NCBI GenBank assembly: GCA_964437365.1 | Contig: CAYTGM010000001.1 | Coordinates: forward strand, 531,477 to 595,476 | DNA length: 64,000 bases | Direction: 5' to 3' | Origin: CAYTGM01 sp964437365 | Lineage (GTDB): Bacteria; Sumerlaeota; Sumerlaeia; SLMS01 | Shown here: positions 53,056 through 61,691 of the stretch, piece after piece | How the letters are laid out: each line of letters starts with the position of its first letter | How positions within the stretch are numbered: the first letter of the stretch is position 1 | The notes under the pieces: model-generated | What the model saw: the letters and a program-made list of their open reading frames with translations, nothing else | Databases searched by the model: none | What the model was told of the DNA's origin: nothing | Translations under genes and position numbers: made by a program

Positions 53056-55083
53056 TTAACTATTGAAGACTTCAACAACCCTTTCAGGTGTGAAACCGAA
53101 TTTCTCCTGAAGATCTTCAATTGGGGCTGATGCACCAAACGTATTTTGAGCGACAATCTTAGAACTGTCAAACGTATAGCGCTCCCACCCAATGCTTCTT
53201 CCTGCTTCGACAGCTACTCGATGTGTACAGGACTTCGGCAGGATTGACTCACGATATTCAGCGGACTGCCTCTCGAAAAGCTCCCAGCTTGGAAGACTCA
53301 CCACGCGTACACTCTTGCCGTTTTCTTCAAGTTTTCTGGCGGCTTCAACGCAGAGTTGCAACTCGGAGCCCGTGCCGATCAATATCCCATCAAGCTTCGA
53401 GGAATTCTTCTCAGGGCGGAAGATATATCCACCCTGGGCAACGGAACCCGTAGCCTTAAACTCGTCACTTGAGCGATCATAGGTCGGTAGACCCTGTCTT
53501 GTAAGAACAAGAGCGGATGGATGCTTCTTGTCATTCAATGCTGCAACCCAGGCTTCTCCGGTTTCTATTGGATCACCTGGACGAAAAACATTCAGCTGAG
53601 GTATCAGTCTCAATGACATTACCTGCTCAACTGACTGGTGAGTGGGGCCATCTTCTCCAAGGAAAATCGAGTCGTGGGTAAATACCCAAATAGCCGGGCA
53701 CTCCATGAGAGCACTCAGTCTGATAGCTCCACGCATATAGTCGCTGAATGTGAGAAAGGTGGCGCCAAAAGCTCGAAATGCACCATGACGAACCATCCCG
53801 TTGACAATCGATCCCATCCCGTGCTCACGAACTCCGAAAAATAGGTGTCGTCCGGAAAAGTCTTCAGCGTTGACCTTTGTATCTTCCACAATCGCATTTG
53901 TTGAGCAGGAAAGATCAGCGGAGCCGCCAACAAGGAAAGGAACGTATTTACCGATTTCCTGGAGGGCTGCCTGGCTTGCCTTGCGTGTCGCCACTGATTT
54001 TCCAGCTTCGAATTTGGGGAGTTTGCTCAAGAGATCTGATGGGATATCCTGCGCGTAGAAAGCTTTCATCAATTTAACCTTTTCAGGATAATCAGACTCG
54101 GCCTTCTTAACGCTCTCGTTCCATTCGCTATAGACTTCCAGAAGTTCTGCTTTTCTGGTTGCCCAAAGCTTATTATCTTCTTCGGAAACATGAAATAGTG
54201 GTTCCGTTGGAATTCCAAGTTTCTTCTTAGCTTCTTTAGATTCATCAGCTCCGAGCGGTGAGCCGTGGGCTCCGCTTGTTCCAGCCTTCTTTGGAGAGCC
54301 AAAGCCAATAACTGTCTTGCATATAATCATGGATGGTCTATCGGTCACTTCTTGTGACTCTACAATCGCGTCTGCAACTTCCTGATGATTAAATCCATCA
54401 ACTTTAATTACATGCCAACCGAGAGATTCGAATTTTGCTTGGGTGTCTTCGCGATCAAATGAAAGAGAAGTTGGACCATCCAATGAAATGTCGTTATCGT
54501 CATAGAGATAGATGATGTTTCCAAGTTTGAGTTGTCCAGCGAGGCTAGCCGCTTCCAGGGCGACTCCTTCCATCAAGTCACCATCGGTGACGAGCGCATA
54601 GACATAGTTGTCGAAAGGCTTGAAGTCACCTTCATGGACACGACTGGCGATCATTTTGTCCGCGAGAGCAAAGCCTACCCCATTGGCGAATCCCTGACCA
54701 AGTGGCCCTGTCGTTGTCTCAACTCCAGCGGTGTCCATATTTTCAGGGTGCCCAGGAGTCTTACTCCCTAACTGGCGAAAATTCTTTAATTCGTCGAGTG
54801 ATAAATCATAGCCAGCGAGATGCAGCAATGAATAGAGGAGCATCGAGCCATGGCCGCCGGAGAGAATAAATTTATCTCGTCCGGGCCAATTCACATCGTC
54901 GGGATTATATCTAAGGAAATAGTACCATAAGGTCGCTGCGAAATCTGCACAACCCAGAGGGAGGCCTGGGTGCCCGCTGTTTGCCTTGTCGATCGCATCC
55001 ATCGAGAGGCCACGGATTGTATTTGCAAGTTTGGAAAGCTTCTCTGAGTCCACTTGCACCTTATTATTTGTCTTAACAGCCAT
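53056..55083 (-). CDS. tkt: Transketolase
   Basis: 675 residues, full length. The thiamine diphosphate-binding region has TDGDLMEGVALEAASLAG followed by DDNDISLDG, and the substrate-site histidines appear in SGHPGLPLGCADF and GAHGSPLG. The pyrimidine-binding domain (GVREHGMGSIVNGM, THDSIFLGEDGPTHQ) and C-terminal domain are complete. It moves two-carbon ketol units in the pentose phosphate pathway. It stands alone between the bPH2 and glycine-cleavage genes. Confidence 0.97.
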   Translation of the reverse strand: MAVKTNNKVQVDSEKLSKLANTIRGLSMDAIDKANSGHPGLPLGCADFAATLWYYFLRYNPDDVNWPGRDKFILSGGHGSMLLYSLLHLAGYDLSLDELKNFRQLGSKTPGHPENMDTAGVETTTGPLGQGFANGVGFALADKMIASRVHEGDFKPFDNYVYALVTDGDLMEGVALEAASLAGQLKLGNIIYLYDDNDISLDGPTSLSFDREDTQAKFESLGWHVIKVDGFNHQEVADAIVESQEVTDRPSMIICKTVIGFGSPKKAGTSGAHGSPLGADESKEAKKKLGIPTEPLFHVSEEDNKLWATRKAELLEVYSEWNESVKKAESDYPEKVKLMKAFYAQDIPSDLLSKLPKFEAGKSVATRKASQAALQEIGKYVPFLVGGSADLSCSTNAIVEDTKVNAEDFSGRHLFFGVREHGMGSIVNGMVRHGAFRAFGATFLTFSDYMRGAIRLSALMECPAIWVFTHDSIFLGEDGPTHQSVEQVMSLRLIPQLNVFRPGDPIETGEAWVAALNDKKHPSALVLTRQGLPTYDRSSDEFKATGSVAQGGYIFRPEKNSSKLDGILIGTGSELQLCVEAARKLEENGKSVRVVSLPSWELFERQSAEYRESILPKSCTHRVAVEAGRSIGWERYTFDSSKIVAQNTFGASAPIEDLQEKFGFTPERVVEVFNS

Positions 55084-55189
55084 GGAAAGTATATTCTCCG
55101 TTTAGAATGAATTTATGGATACTTTCCACACCGGCACACCCTCTGGACGCAACCCGCAATGATACTTAATGAGTTAAGTGGACCGAAAA

Positions 55190-56677
55190 TTATTCCTCAG
55201 GGTTCACCCAGCGACAGCATACATTCAGCTCTTTTGCCGCAGCTGCTTCATCGAGCCTTCTGGTTGGCAAATCATGGGGAGATTCCTTAAGAAATTCCGC
55301 GTCATTTTCGATCTCACGAGCGATCTGATTCATCGCCTCAATAAATCTGTCCAGGGTTTCTTTGCTTTCGGTTTCCGTTGGTTCAATGAGGAAACATTCT
55401 GGAACAAGCAGCGGAAAATAAATCGTAGGTGCGTGATACCCGAGGTCCAAAAGGCGCTTGGCCACATCAAAGGCCTTGATACCAAACTTCTTTTCTGCCC
55501 CTTTGACAGATACGAGTGCTTCATGTTTACATAAATCACCATAAGGTCTTTCAAAGACCTCCGGCAGATTATTCAGGACATAATTCGCATTGAGGGTCGC
55601 ATACTCAGCAACTTGCTTCAAGCCGACTCCGCCCTGAGCAAGGGCATAGGCTAGTGCTCTTGCCACAACCGCCGCGTTCCCATGAAAGGCCATCACCTTA
55701 CCGATGGTTTTTTCAGGGTCGACAAACTGGTACTCATTCTGGGATTCATTGAAATGAACGTGGGGAGCGGGCAGATACTTGACCAGACGTTCAGCCACAC
55801 CCACTGGCCCACTGCCGGGTCCACCACCACCGTGTGGGGTAGAAAATGTCTTGTGTAGATTCATATGCACAACATCGAATCCCATATCACCTGGGCGTGA
55901 CTTGCCGACGATTGCGTTGAGATTCGCGCCATCATAATAGAGTAAGCCACCCGCTTTATGAACGAGCCCGGCAATTTCTTGTATATCTTTCTCAAAGAGG
56001 CCACAGGTATTAGGATTCGTCAGCATAATACCAGCTGTCTTTTCATTGAGGCATTCTTTAAGGTGTTCCAGATCAACAAGTCCGTCTTTGCCAGACTTGA
56101 CTTCTTTGACTTTAAACCCAGCCAGAACTGCGCTTGCCGGGTTGGTTCCATGAGCAGCATCAGGAACGAGGACTTCATCGCGACCTGTCTGATGATCCCT
56201 ATGGTAGGCTTTAATGATAGCCATCCCTGTGAACTCACCCTGAGCGCCTGCTGCCGGTGAAAGCGTCACTCCTCCCATGCCCAGAACATCTTTCAGGATT
56301 TCTTGAAGGTCGAAGTAAATTCGCAGATACCCCTGTATATCAGCTGTTTCCTGAAGCGGATGCAACTGAGCCAGACCAGGAAGTGCAGCGACCTGTTCGT
56401 TCAACCTGGGGTTGTACTTCATCGTGCATGAGCCAAGAGGATAAAAGTGGCTATCAATGCTAAAGTTTTTCTGGCTCAGTCGAGTAAAGTGGCGCACGGC
56501 TTCCAACTCGCTGACCTCTGGAAGTTGAGGTGATGCTCTCCTTCGCAGACTCTGGGGGAGGGAAGCCTTTGCTTCACGTCGCTCTTCTTCTGTCGCCCGT
56601 GGAGGGATCACACCTCGACGACCGGGGCTTGAAATTTCATCTATCTGCGGTGTTCTTGCACTAAGCATTTTAACCAA
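55190..56677 (-). CDS. gcvPB: Glycine dehydrogenase (decarboxylating) subunit 2
   Basis: 495 residues, the PLP-binding C-terminal half of the P-protein in organisms with split GcvP. The PLP lysine is K276 in NLHKTFSTPHGGGGPGSG. YPLGSCTMKYNPRLNE and PDAAHGTNPASA are typical. With GcvPA it decarboxylates glycine and passes the aminomethyl group to GcvH. It is the last gene of the glycine-cleavage operon and starts 14 nt after an unrelated gene. Confidence 0.96.
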   Translation of the reverse strand: MVKMLSARTPQIDEISSPGRRGVIPPRATEEERREAKASLPQSLRRRASPQLPEVSELEAVRHFTRLSQKNFSIDSHFYPLGSCTMKYNPRLNEQVAALPGLAQLHPLQETADIQGYLRIYFDLQEILKDVLGMGGVTLSPAAGAQGEFTGMAIIKAYHRDHQTGRDEVLVPDAAHGTNPASAVLAGFKVKEVKSGKDGLVDLEHLKECLNEKTAGIMLTNPNTCGLFEKDIQEIAGLVHKAGGLLYYDGANLNAIVGKSRPGDMGFDVVHMNLHKTFSTPHGGGGPGSGPVGVAERLVKYLPAPHVHFNESQNEYQFVDPEKTIGKVMAFHGNAAVVARALAYALAQGGVGLKQVAEYATLNANYVLNNLPEVFERPYGDLCKHEALVSVKGAEKKFGIKAFDVAKRLLDLGYHAPTIYFPLLVPECFLIEPTETESKETLDRFIEAMNQIAREIENDAEFLKESPHDLPTRRLDEAAAAKELNVCCRWVNPEE

Positions 56678-56691
56678 ATATCCTTTTGTAT

Positions 56692-57378
56692 TTATGCAGG
56701 GTAGTCGGCGATGAAAGTCCTCATGCCGCTTATCATGTTAATCACCTGCTCAGTTGTGAAAGCTTCCTTTTCTCCCAGAAGAGCTTTGATTCTGATTTTA
56801 TTCCAGGCCTTTAGAGCTCTTTGTCTATCCGATGGGAAGACCTGAAAACTATATAAATCTTCAATCATTGATTCGACATTCTTTGGAAATGTCTTGCCGT
56901 CTCTTTCCTGACCGAGTTCGATCTCGTACTTTCCGCACATCCTCCGAAGGTGTTCGGCAAGAACGGTTCCTGCAAGAACCGCTGCGGGGTCCTTGAATCC
57001 GTCTTCGATCAGCCTGATGGCCATCTCAAGAAAGTCTGACAGGAGATCGCTGTGGATTAATTCCTCAGTACTTCTCAGCAAACTCTCATTCAGGTCTTCC
57101 TTGAGTGCATAGAGAATCGCTTTCAGGCGTTCGGCTGTCTGTCGAGAGTTTCGCGGTGGATCATGTCGAGTCAGCGCATCATCCGCCATCTTATGATATC
57201 GGGATCGTGGAGGCGCGAGTCTGTCTATAGCGCTGGCATAGCGGGTAATCTTTTCATAAAAGATCCCGTCGCCCTCAGGTTCCGACCTTCGAATGAGGTG
57301 AATCGGAACTCCATCCTCCGTTTGGCCGAGGACATCATTTATTTCATCAATGACTTTCTTTAAGTCCAATGTGCCCAT
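56692..57378 (-). CDS. HEPN-like protein embedded in the glycine-cleavage operon
   Basis: 228 residues, all helical, with no signal or membrane helix. The C-terminal 110 residues (DGFKDPAAVLAGTVLAEHLRRM, MIEDLYSFQVF, AWNKIRIKALLGEKEAF, MISGMRTFIADYP) follow the pattern of HEPN-related domains usually carrying Rx4-6H. Here the expected histidine position in RIKALLG lacks His, so ribonuclease activity is doubtful. The N-terminal part (residues 1-100) is not recognised. It lies 20 nt after gcvPA and 14 nt before gcvPB on the same strand, so it is co-transcribed. Assignment is by pattern memory, not search. Confidence 0.6.
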   Translation of the reverse strand: MGTLDLKKVIDEINDVLGQTEDGVPIHLIRRSEPEGDGIFYEKITRYASAIDRLAPPRSRYHKMADDALTRHDPPRNSRQTAERLKAILYALKEDLNESLLRSTEELIHSDLLSDFLEMAIRLIEDGFKDPAAVLAGTVLAEHLRRMCGKYEIELGQERDGKTFPKNVESMIEDLYSFQVFPSDRQRALKAWNKIRIKALLGEKEAFTTEQVINMISGMRTFIADYPA

Positions 57379-57398
57379 TGATATACTCTTTCGGTCAT

Positions 57399-58775
57399 CT
57401 ACGACGTTGCAGTGCCTGCAGCAGTTTTTGCCAGGTTACTAATAGTCTTTTTCGCTGCCTCGATATAGGCGGCAATATCTTTATCCAGGTGAACTTCGGT
57501 ACAGTTGATCAGGATCATGTTTCTATACTTGGCGTCCCAGCGACCCAGAGCCAAACCAGCAAGTATTCCATGCTCGTTCTTCATTGCTCGGCAGAAAACT
57601 TCTGCATCAATCGGTAACTCAATTGCTACTTCGTGGAAGTAGGGTGTTTCTTCGTCAAGTAGTTTACCAACGCCTTCCTCTATTAATCCTTTTGCCAGTT
57701 TTCTTGTCTGGACAAGAGAGGTCTCAGCTACCTCAATCAGCCCTTCTTTTCCAATCAGCGTCATGTAGATTGTTGTGAGAAGTGCGAAGAGTCCCTGGTT
57801 AGTGCAGATATTCGAGGTCGCCTTATCGCGTCGTATATGCTGTTCTCTTGTTTGCAGAGTCAGAACATAACCTTCCGTTCCCTCTGAATCACGCGTTTTC
57901 CCAACGATTCGCCCGGGCATTTTCCTGATCAGCTTTTTGTTACAGGCGAAAAAGCCAGCATAAGGGCCTCCAAAACTCACTGGGATTCCTAAGGGTTGTG
58001 ACTCACCAACAGCGATGTCTGCCCCGTAATCACCAGGAGATGCCAGAACAGAAAGAGAAGTGGGATTCACCACAGCAATCAGTACGGCTCCCAGCTCATC
58101 AGTTAGTTTTCGTGCTTCGTACCCGTCATCGATGCCACCAAGACAGTTAGGTGTGTTGACAACAACCGCTGCTACATCCGATCCGTCATCGACTTTCTCA
58201 AAAACAGTCCGGGCACCTTTCGAGGTCAGATATTTGATTTCAACATCGAGCTCTTTCAGGAAGGTTTCGCATACATTCCGATAATCAGGGTGGAGTAGTT
58301 CAGGGAGGTACACAACCTTCTTGCGTTTGAGCCTCATCGCCATGGTCAGCGCTTCTGCCAGTGCTGTGGCTCCATCGTACATCGAGGCGTTGGCTGAATC
58401 CAGACCGGTTAAGGCGCATATATGGGACTGGAATTCAAAGATTGCCTGCAGAGTCCCCTGGCTCACTTCAGCCTGGTAGGGCGTATAGCAGGTCATGAAC
58501 TCACCACGAGAAATCAAGTACTTTGCTGCGGCAGGAATAAAGTGTCTGTAAGCACCGGCTCCCAAAAATGCTTTCCCATCGGGAAAGGTTCGGTTCTCGC
58601 TGGCACGCTCTTCAAAATACTGTGAAACTTCAAATTCACTTTTTGCTTTCAGATCAATGGGTTCGTCCAGGATCAAATCTTCTGGGATATCCTTAAAGAG
58701 TTCATCGATAGAACTCACACCGATACTGCGAAGCATCTCTTCTGTGTCAGCCGCTGTGTGCGGTATATATGCCAT
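57399..58775 (-). CDS. gcvPA: Glycine dehydrogenase (decarboxylating) subunit 1
   Basis: 458 residues, the N-terminal half of split GcvP. It opens MAYIPHTAADTEEMLRSIGV, and has FLGAGAYRHFIPAA, FMTCYTPYQAEVSQGTLQAI, NASMYDGATALAEA and GESQPLGIPVSFGGPYAGFF, all hallmark segments. It lacks the PLP lysine, which is on GcvPB. It lies 5 nt downstream of gcvH and 20 nt upstream of the orphan HEPN-like gene. Confidence 0.96.
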   Translation of the reverse strand: MAYIPHTAADTEEMLRSIGVSSIDELFKDIPEDLILDEPIDLKAKSEFEVSQYFEERASENRTFPDGKAFLGAGAYRHFIPAAAKYLISRGEFMTCYTPYQAEVSQGTLQAIFEFQSHICALTGLDSANASMYDGATALAEALTMAMRLKRKKVVYLPELLHPDYRNVCETFLKELDVEIKYLTSKGARTVFEKVDDGSDVAAVVVNTPNCLGGIDDGYEARKLTDELGAVLIAVVNPTSLSVLASPGDYGADIAVGESQPLGIPVSFGGPYAGFFACNKKLIRKMPGRIVGKTRDSEGTEGYVLTLQTREQHIRRDKATSNICTNQGLFALLTTIYMTLIGKEGLIEVAETSLVQTRKLAKGLIEEGVGKLLDEETPYFHEVAIELPIDAEVFCRAMKNEHGILAGLALGRWDAKYRNMILINCTEVHLDKDIAAYIEAAKKTISNLAKTAAGTATS

Positions 58776-58780
58776 AATTA

Positions 58781-59158
58781 TTAACCTTCTGCGTGCTTCT
58801 GATAATCTTCATGTGACATAAGTGCATCAACCTCAGCCGGGTCACTTACCTTTATTTTTACAAGCCAGCCATCACCAAAGGGTGAAGAGTTAACTGTCCC
58901 AGGCTCACCTTCGAGAGCCTCGTTGATTGCTACAATTTCTCCCGATACAGGTGCATAGACCTCGGCAGCAGCCTTGGGAGATTCGACAACGAGGATTTCG
59001 TCGCCTTTCTTTACCTGCATTCCCACTTCAGGCATTTCAACGAAGACGATGTCGCCCAGCATATGCTGCGCATGATCGGTGATGCCAACGAGGCGCTCAT
59101 CTCCGCTTGTTTCAATCCATTCGTGACTTTCAGTAAACCGCAAATTCTCTTGTGACAT
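58781..59158 (-). CDS. gcvH: Glycine cleavage system H protein
   Basis: 125 residues, the lipoyl carrier of the complex. It begins RFTESHEWIETSGDERLVGI; the lipoyl lysine is K62 in VVESPKAAAEVYAPVSG, where the usual VESVKAAS is slightly changed to VESPKAAA. The fold is complete (GDGWLVKIKVSDP). It lies 33 nt after gcvT and 5 nt before gcvPA. Confidence 0.97.
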   Translation of the reverse strand: MSQENLRFTESHEWIETSGDERLVGITDHAQHMLGDIVFVEMPEVGMQVKKGDEILVVESPKAAAEVYAPVSGEIVAINEALEGEPGTVNSSPFGDGWLVKIKVSDPAEVDALMSHEDYQKHAEG

Positions 59159-59191
59159 TTAAGAGCATCTCCTTAAGCCTTAATTATGAGT

Positions 59192-60307
59192 CTATTTGAG
59201 TGAGGTAGAAACAAAGGGAGGCTTGATGCGACAAGCATCCTGGGCCTTACCTCTGGACTCTACCTGATAGCTTTCCTGCTTCCATGAATTACCATCAACA
59301 TAAGCCATTGCAATACCAGTGTTCAGCTGAGGTGAAAAGCCACCACTGGTAACTTCTCCTACCTTCTCTCCATCGAATAGAACGGGGTCGTGGGTCCTTG
59401 GAGGCCGCCTTGTGCTGCACTTCAAGGCGATCAGGCGTTTCGCAGCACCGTTCTCTTTCTGTTTCTCGAGGACAGATCTCCCAAAATAGTTTTCATCTTT
59501 CTTCCAGGAAACAGACCATGAAAGACTTGCCTCCACAGGAGTTGTCTCGAGATCGAGATCATTTCCATATAGACAATATCCTGCTTCAAGCCTTAAGGAA
59601 TCCCTCGCAGCAAGACCACATGGCACCGCACCTTGTTTCAGGAACTTGTCCCACCAGTGATTCGCCATGTCGACAGGGCAAATTAGTTCTCCGCCGGTTT
59701 CTCCCGTATATCCTGTCCTTGAAAAATAGTGACTCTTTCCATCGACATCAATCTCATGCATGGTAAACGCTGGTGTTTGGCTCCAAGCCATCCCGGGCAA
59801 AGCGACTTCTAGAAACTCGAGAGCTGTCGGACCCTGAATGGCAATCATCGCCCAGTCTTCCGATTCATCCTGTATAGAAACGTTCTTGAGTCCGAGGATT
59901 TCAATGGCTTCAGTCATCCACTTGACATCATTTTCCCTGGTGGATGCATTGACTACAGCAAAGTATTCGCTCTGGGAAAGTTGCGTTATAATGAGGTCGT
60001 CAATAATGCCACCCTCATCATTGCAAAGCTGCGTATACTTCCCCTTACCGTCTTCAAGCTTGCTGAAATCTCCAGGAACCAGGCGCTGCAAGTATTCCAG
60101 GGAATCTTCGCCTTGTATTCTTACCTGTCCCATGTGCGAGACATCGAAAATGCCTACATTATTTCTGACTGCTTTGTGCTCGTCGAGTTGCCCTTTATAA
60201 CTGAGAGGCATGTCCCAGCCGCCGAAAGGAACCATGCGCGCGCCGAGCGCTTTGTGGGCACCATGAAGTGGAGTAACTTTGAGTAGATTTTCTTTGGAAT
60301 CATTCAT
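59192..60307 (-). CDS. gcvT: Glycine cleavage system T protein (aminomethyltransferase)
   Basis: 371 residues. It transfers the methylene group from lipoyl-aminomethyl to tetrahydrofolate and releases ammonia. Motifs: LHGAHKALGARMVPFGGWDM, NNVGIFDVSHMGQ, IIDDLIITQL, YFSRTGYTGETGGELI and CGLAARDSLRLEAGYCLYGND. It is the first gene behind the glycine riboswitch. The start is ATG 60307 (MNDSKENLLKVTPLHGA), downstream of the second aptamer. Confidence 0.97.
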   Translation of the reverse strand: MNDSKENLLKVTPLHGAHKALGARMVPFGGWDMPLSYKGQLDEHKAVRNNVGIFDVSHMGQVRIQGEDSLEYLQRLVPGDFSKLEDGKGKYTQLCNDEGGIIDDLIITQLSQSEYFAVVNASTRENDVKWMTEAIEILGLKNVSIQDESEDWAMIAIQGPTALEFLEVALPGMAWSQTPAFTMHEIDVDGKSHYFSRTGYTGETGGELICPVDMANHWWDKFLKQGAVPCGLAARDSLRLEAGYCLYGNDLDLETTPVEASLSWSVSWKKDENYFGRSVLEKQKENGAAKRLIALKCSTRRPPRTHDPVLFDGEKVGEVTSGGFSPQLNTGIAMAYVDGNSWKQESYQVESRGKAQDACRIKPPFVSTSLK

Positions 60308-60334
60308 ACGGAGCGAATCCCATGATCAGGGTTT

Positions 60335-60351
60335 CGAGCCCTTGAGGCTCG
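60335..60351 (-). other. Hairpin after the riboswitch, before gcvT
   Basis: CGAGCC (60335-60340) pairs with GGCTCG (60346-60351) across a 5-nt loop, between the second glycine aptamer and the gcvT start. No T-run follows on the minus strand, so it may be an expression-platform stem acting on translation rather than a terminator. Confidence 0.4.
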
Positions 60352-60357
60352 CTTCGC

Positions 60358-60548
60358 TCCCACTCTGTCCTACAACCTGAGAGATCATCTGATAGAATTC
60401 ATCAGACTGCTCCTTCGGTGGAGTAACCTTGTTGCCTGTTACTCACTCTCCAGAGTTCCGTCAGTCCGCCGTTCTTTTGCCTGAGAGTTTGCTGGGAGCA
60501 TCTTACCCCTTCGGCGCCGTGGTTTAACCACAGTCTCTCCGGCAGACA
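60358..60548 (-). ncRNA. Tandem glycine riboswitch
   Basis: On the minus strand two aptamers follow each other. The first has GGAGAGAC, GCCGAAGGGG and CTCTCAGGCAAAAG (60468-60546). The second has GGAGAGTG, CACCGAAGGAGCAG and CTCTCAGGTTGTAGGACAGA (60359-60458). These match the glycine-riboswitch consensus (GGAGAG / CACCGAAGGGGCAA / CTCTCAGG). It lies just ahead of gcvT, so glycine should turn on the operon. Tandem aptamers bind glycine together, with switch-like response, in known cases. Confidence 0.95.
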
Positions 60549-60564
60549 TCAATCGGTGACACGC

Positions 60565-60592
60565 AACATAAGCATTCACTCTCACCTGTCAA
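60565..60592 (-). promoter_or_regulatory. Sigma70-type promoter of the glycine-cleavage operon
   Basis: On the minus strand TTGACA (60587-60592, perfect -35) and TATGTT (60565-60570, 4 of 6 for -10) are separated by 16 nt. The expected start of transcription (about 60558) lies a few bases before the first glycine aptamer. Confidence 0.7.
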
Positions 60593-60648
60593 ACCATAAG
60601 ATTGCGGATCTTAGAATAAGCGACTGAATGCATGCTATACGATGTCCG

Positions 60649-61566
60649 CTAATCCTTCAAGAGACCTTCTTCCAGGCATTTTCGAAAACCAGACTCGAAC
60701 GGGATGGGAGAGAACTTCAAGTCTTGCTCAACAGGTTTTGTATCCAGTGGCTGCGCTTTTTCCACTCCTTCAAGGTTGTCAGATGTGAAAGGAGGCGTCT
60801 CCAGGAATGCTTCCATAGCAAACGCCAGGATACGGCAGAGTGGAAGCGGCAAAGGAACAACAGGCTTCCTTTCCTCCATGATGTGCATCATGGCATGGAT
60901 GACGTCTCGAAATGTCCAGTCTTCTGGGCCTCCAAGCTCATAGATTTTTCCCTCCGCTTGATCCAGGATGAGAGATTCGCAGGCTACTTCTGCTACATCA
61001 GAAACTAGAACCGGACGCATCGGCTCATGCCCTCCGCCGATGAGAGGAACCACCGGAAGGGATTTGATCAAGGAAGCCATCTTATAAAAGATGCCCCGTT
61101 GCTGGGGACCATAGATAAGACTTGGTTTCAGGATTGTTGAGTGCGGGAACATTTCACGCACCAGATTCTGCTGAAGGAACTTTGAATGGCCGTAAGCTGC
61201 CAGGTTCTTCTGATGGGCACTCATGGAGCTGATCTGCACCCATTTCTTGACCTTCGCAGAATGAGCGGCATTCAAGAGAGCGCGGGTTCCATCGACATTG
61301 ATTTTCTTCGAGGTTTGAAAGTCTGGACGCCCGGAACTGACAACGGCAGCAGCATGAATGATCGCATCTGTCTGAAGTACTCCGAGGGCTCTCTCCATAT
61401 CCTGTTCGCGCGTAAAGTCACCTTCAAAGGTGTTTGAACCAGCGGGTAGTAGAGATCGATCTGATCCCCGACGCACAAGAGCCGTCGCTTTCCAGCCTCT
61501 GGAAATCGATTCAGTATAGATCTGAGAGCCCAGAAGTCCATTAGCCCCGGTAATCAAGACATGCAT
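60649..61566 (-). CDS. NAD(P)-dependent nucleotide-sugar epimerase/dehydratase family protein
   Basis: 305 residues, an extended SDR fold. GANGLLGSQIY (residues 7-17) is the dinucleotide-binding loop. The catalytic tyrosine and lysine are in AAYGHSKFLQQ, preceded by VQISSMSAH. The C-terminal part has KPSLIYGPQQRGIFYKMASL, typical of nucleoside-diphosphate-sugar or 3-beta-HSD-like enzymes. Substrate unknown. It lies between dnaA and the gcv operon on the same strand; a strong hairpin separates it from dnaA. Confidence 0.85.
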   Translation of the reverse strand: MHVLITGANGLLGSQIYTESISRGWKATALVRRGSDRSLLPAGSNTFEGDFTREQDMERALGVLQTDAIIHAAAVVSSGRPDFQTSKKINVDGTRALLNAAHSAKVKKWVQISSMSAHQKNLAAYGHSKFLQQNLVREMFPHSTILKPSLIYGPQQRGIFYKMASLIKSLPVVPLIGGGHEPMRPVLVSDVAEVACESLILDQAEGKIYELGGPEDWTFRDVIHAMMHIMEERKPVVPLPLPLCRILAFAMEAFLETPPFTSDNLEGVEKAQPLDTKPVEQDLKFSPIPFESGFRKCLEEGLLKD

Positions 61567-61616
61567 TTTGGCAGACTCCTGGTTATCTTCGACTGGGCTT
61601 CAGGCCTTGAAAGTCG

Positions 61617-61646
61617 ATATGCCTCCTCGTAATTGAGGAGGCATAT
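61617..61646 (-). terminator. Strong hairpin after dnaA
   Basis: A perfect 12-bp stem, ATATGCCTCCTC (61617-61628) with GAGGAGGCATAT (61635-61646), loop GTAATT. It lies between the dnaA stop and the epimerase start. There is no long T-run on the minus strand, so it may act as a transcript-stabilising or weak terminating structure. Confidence 0.65.
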
Positions 61647-61691
61647 CTTGCTCACTATCCGCATCGAGTTATTACGTGTCAGGTTACAAGC

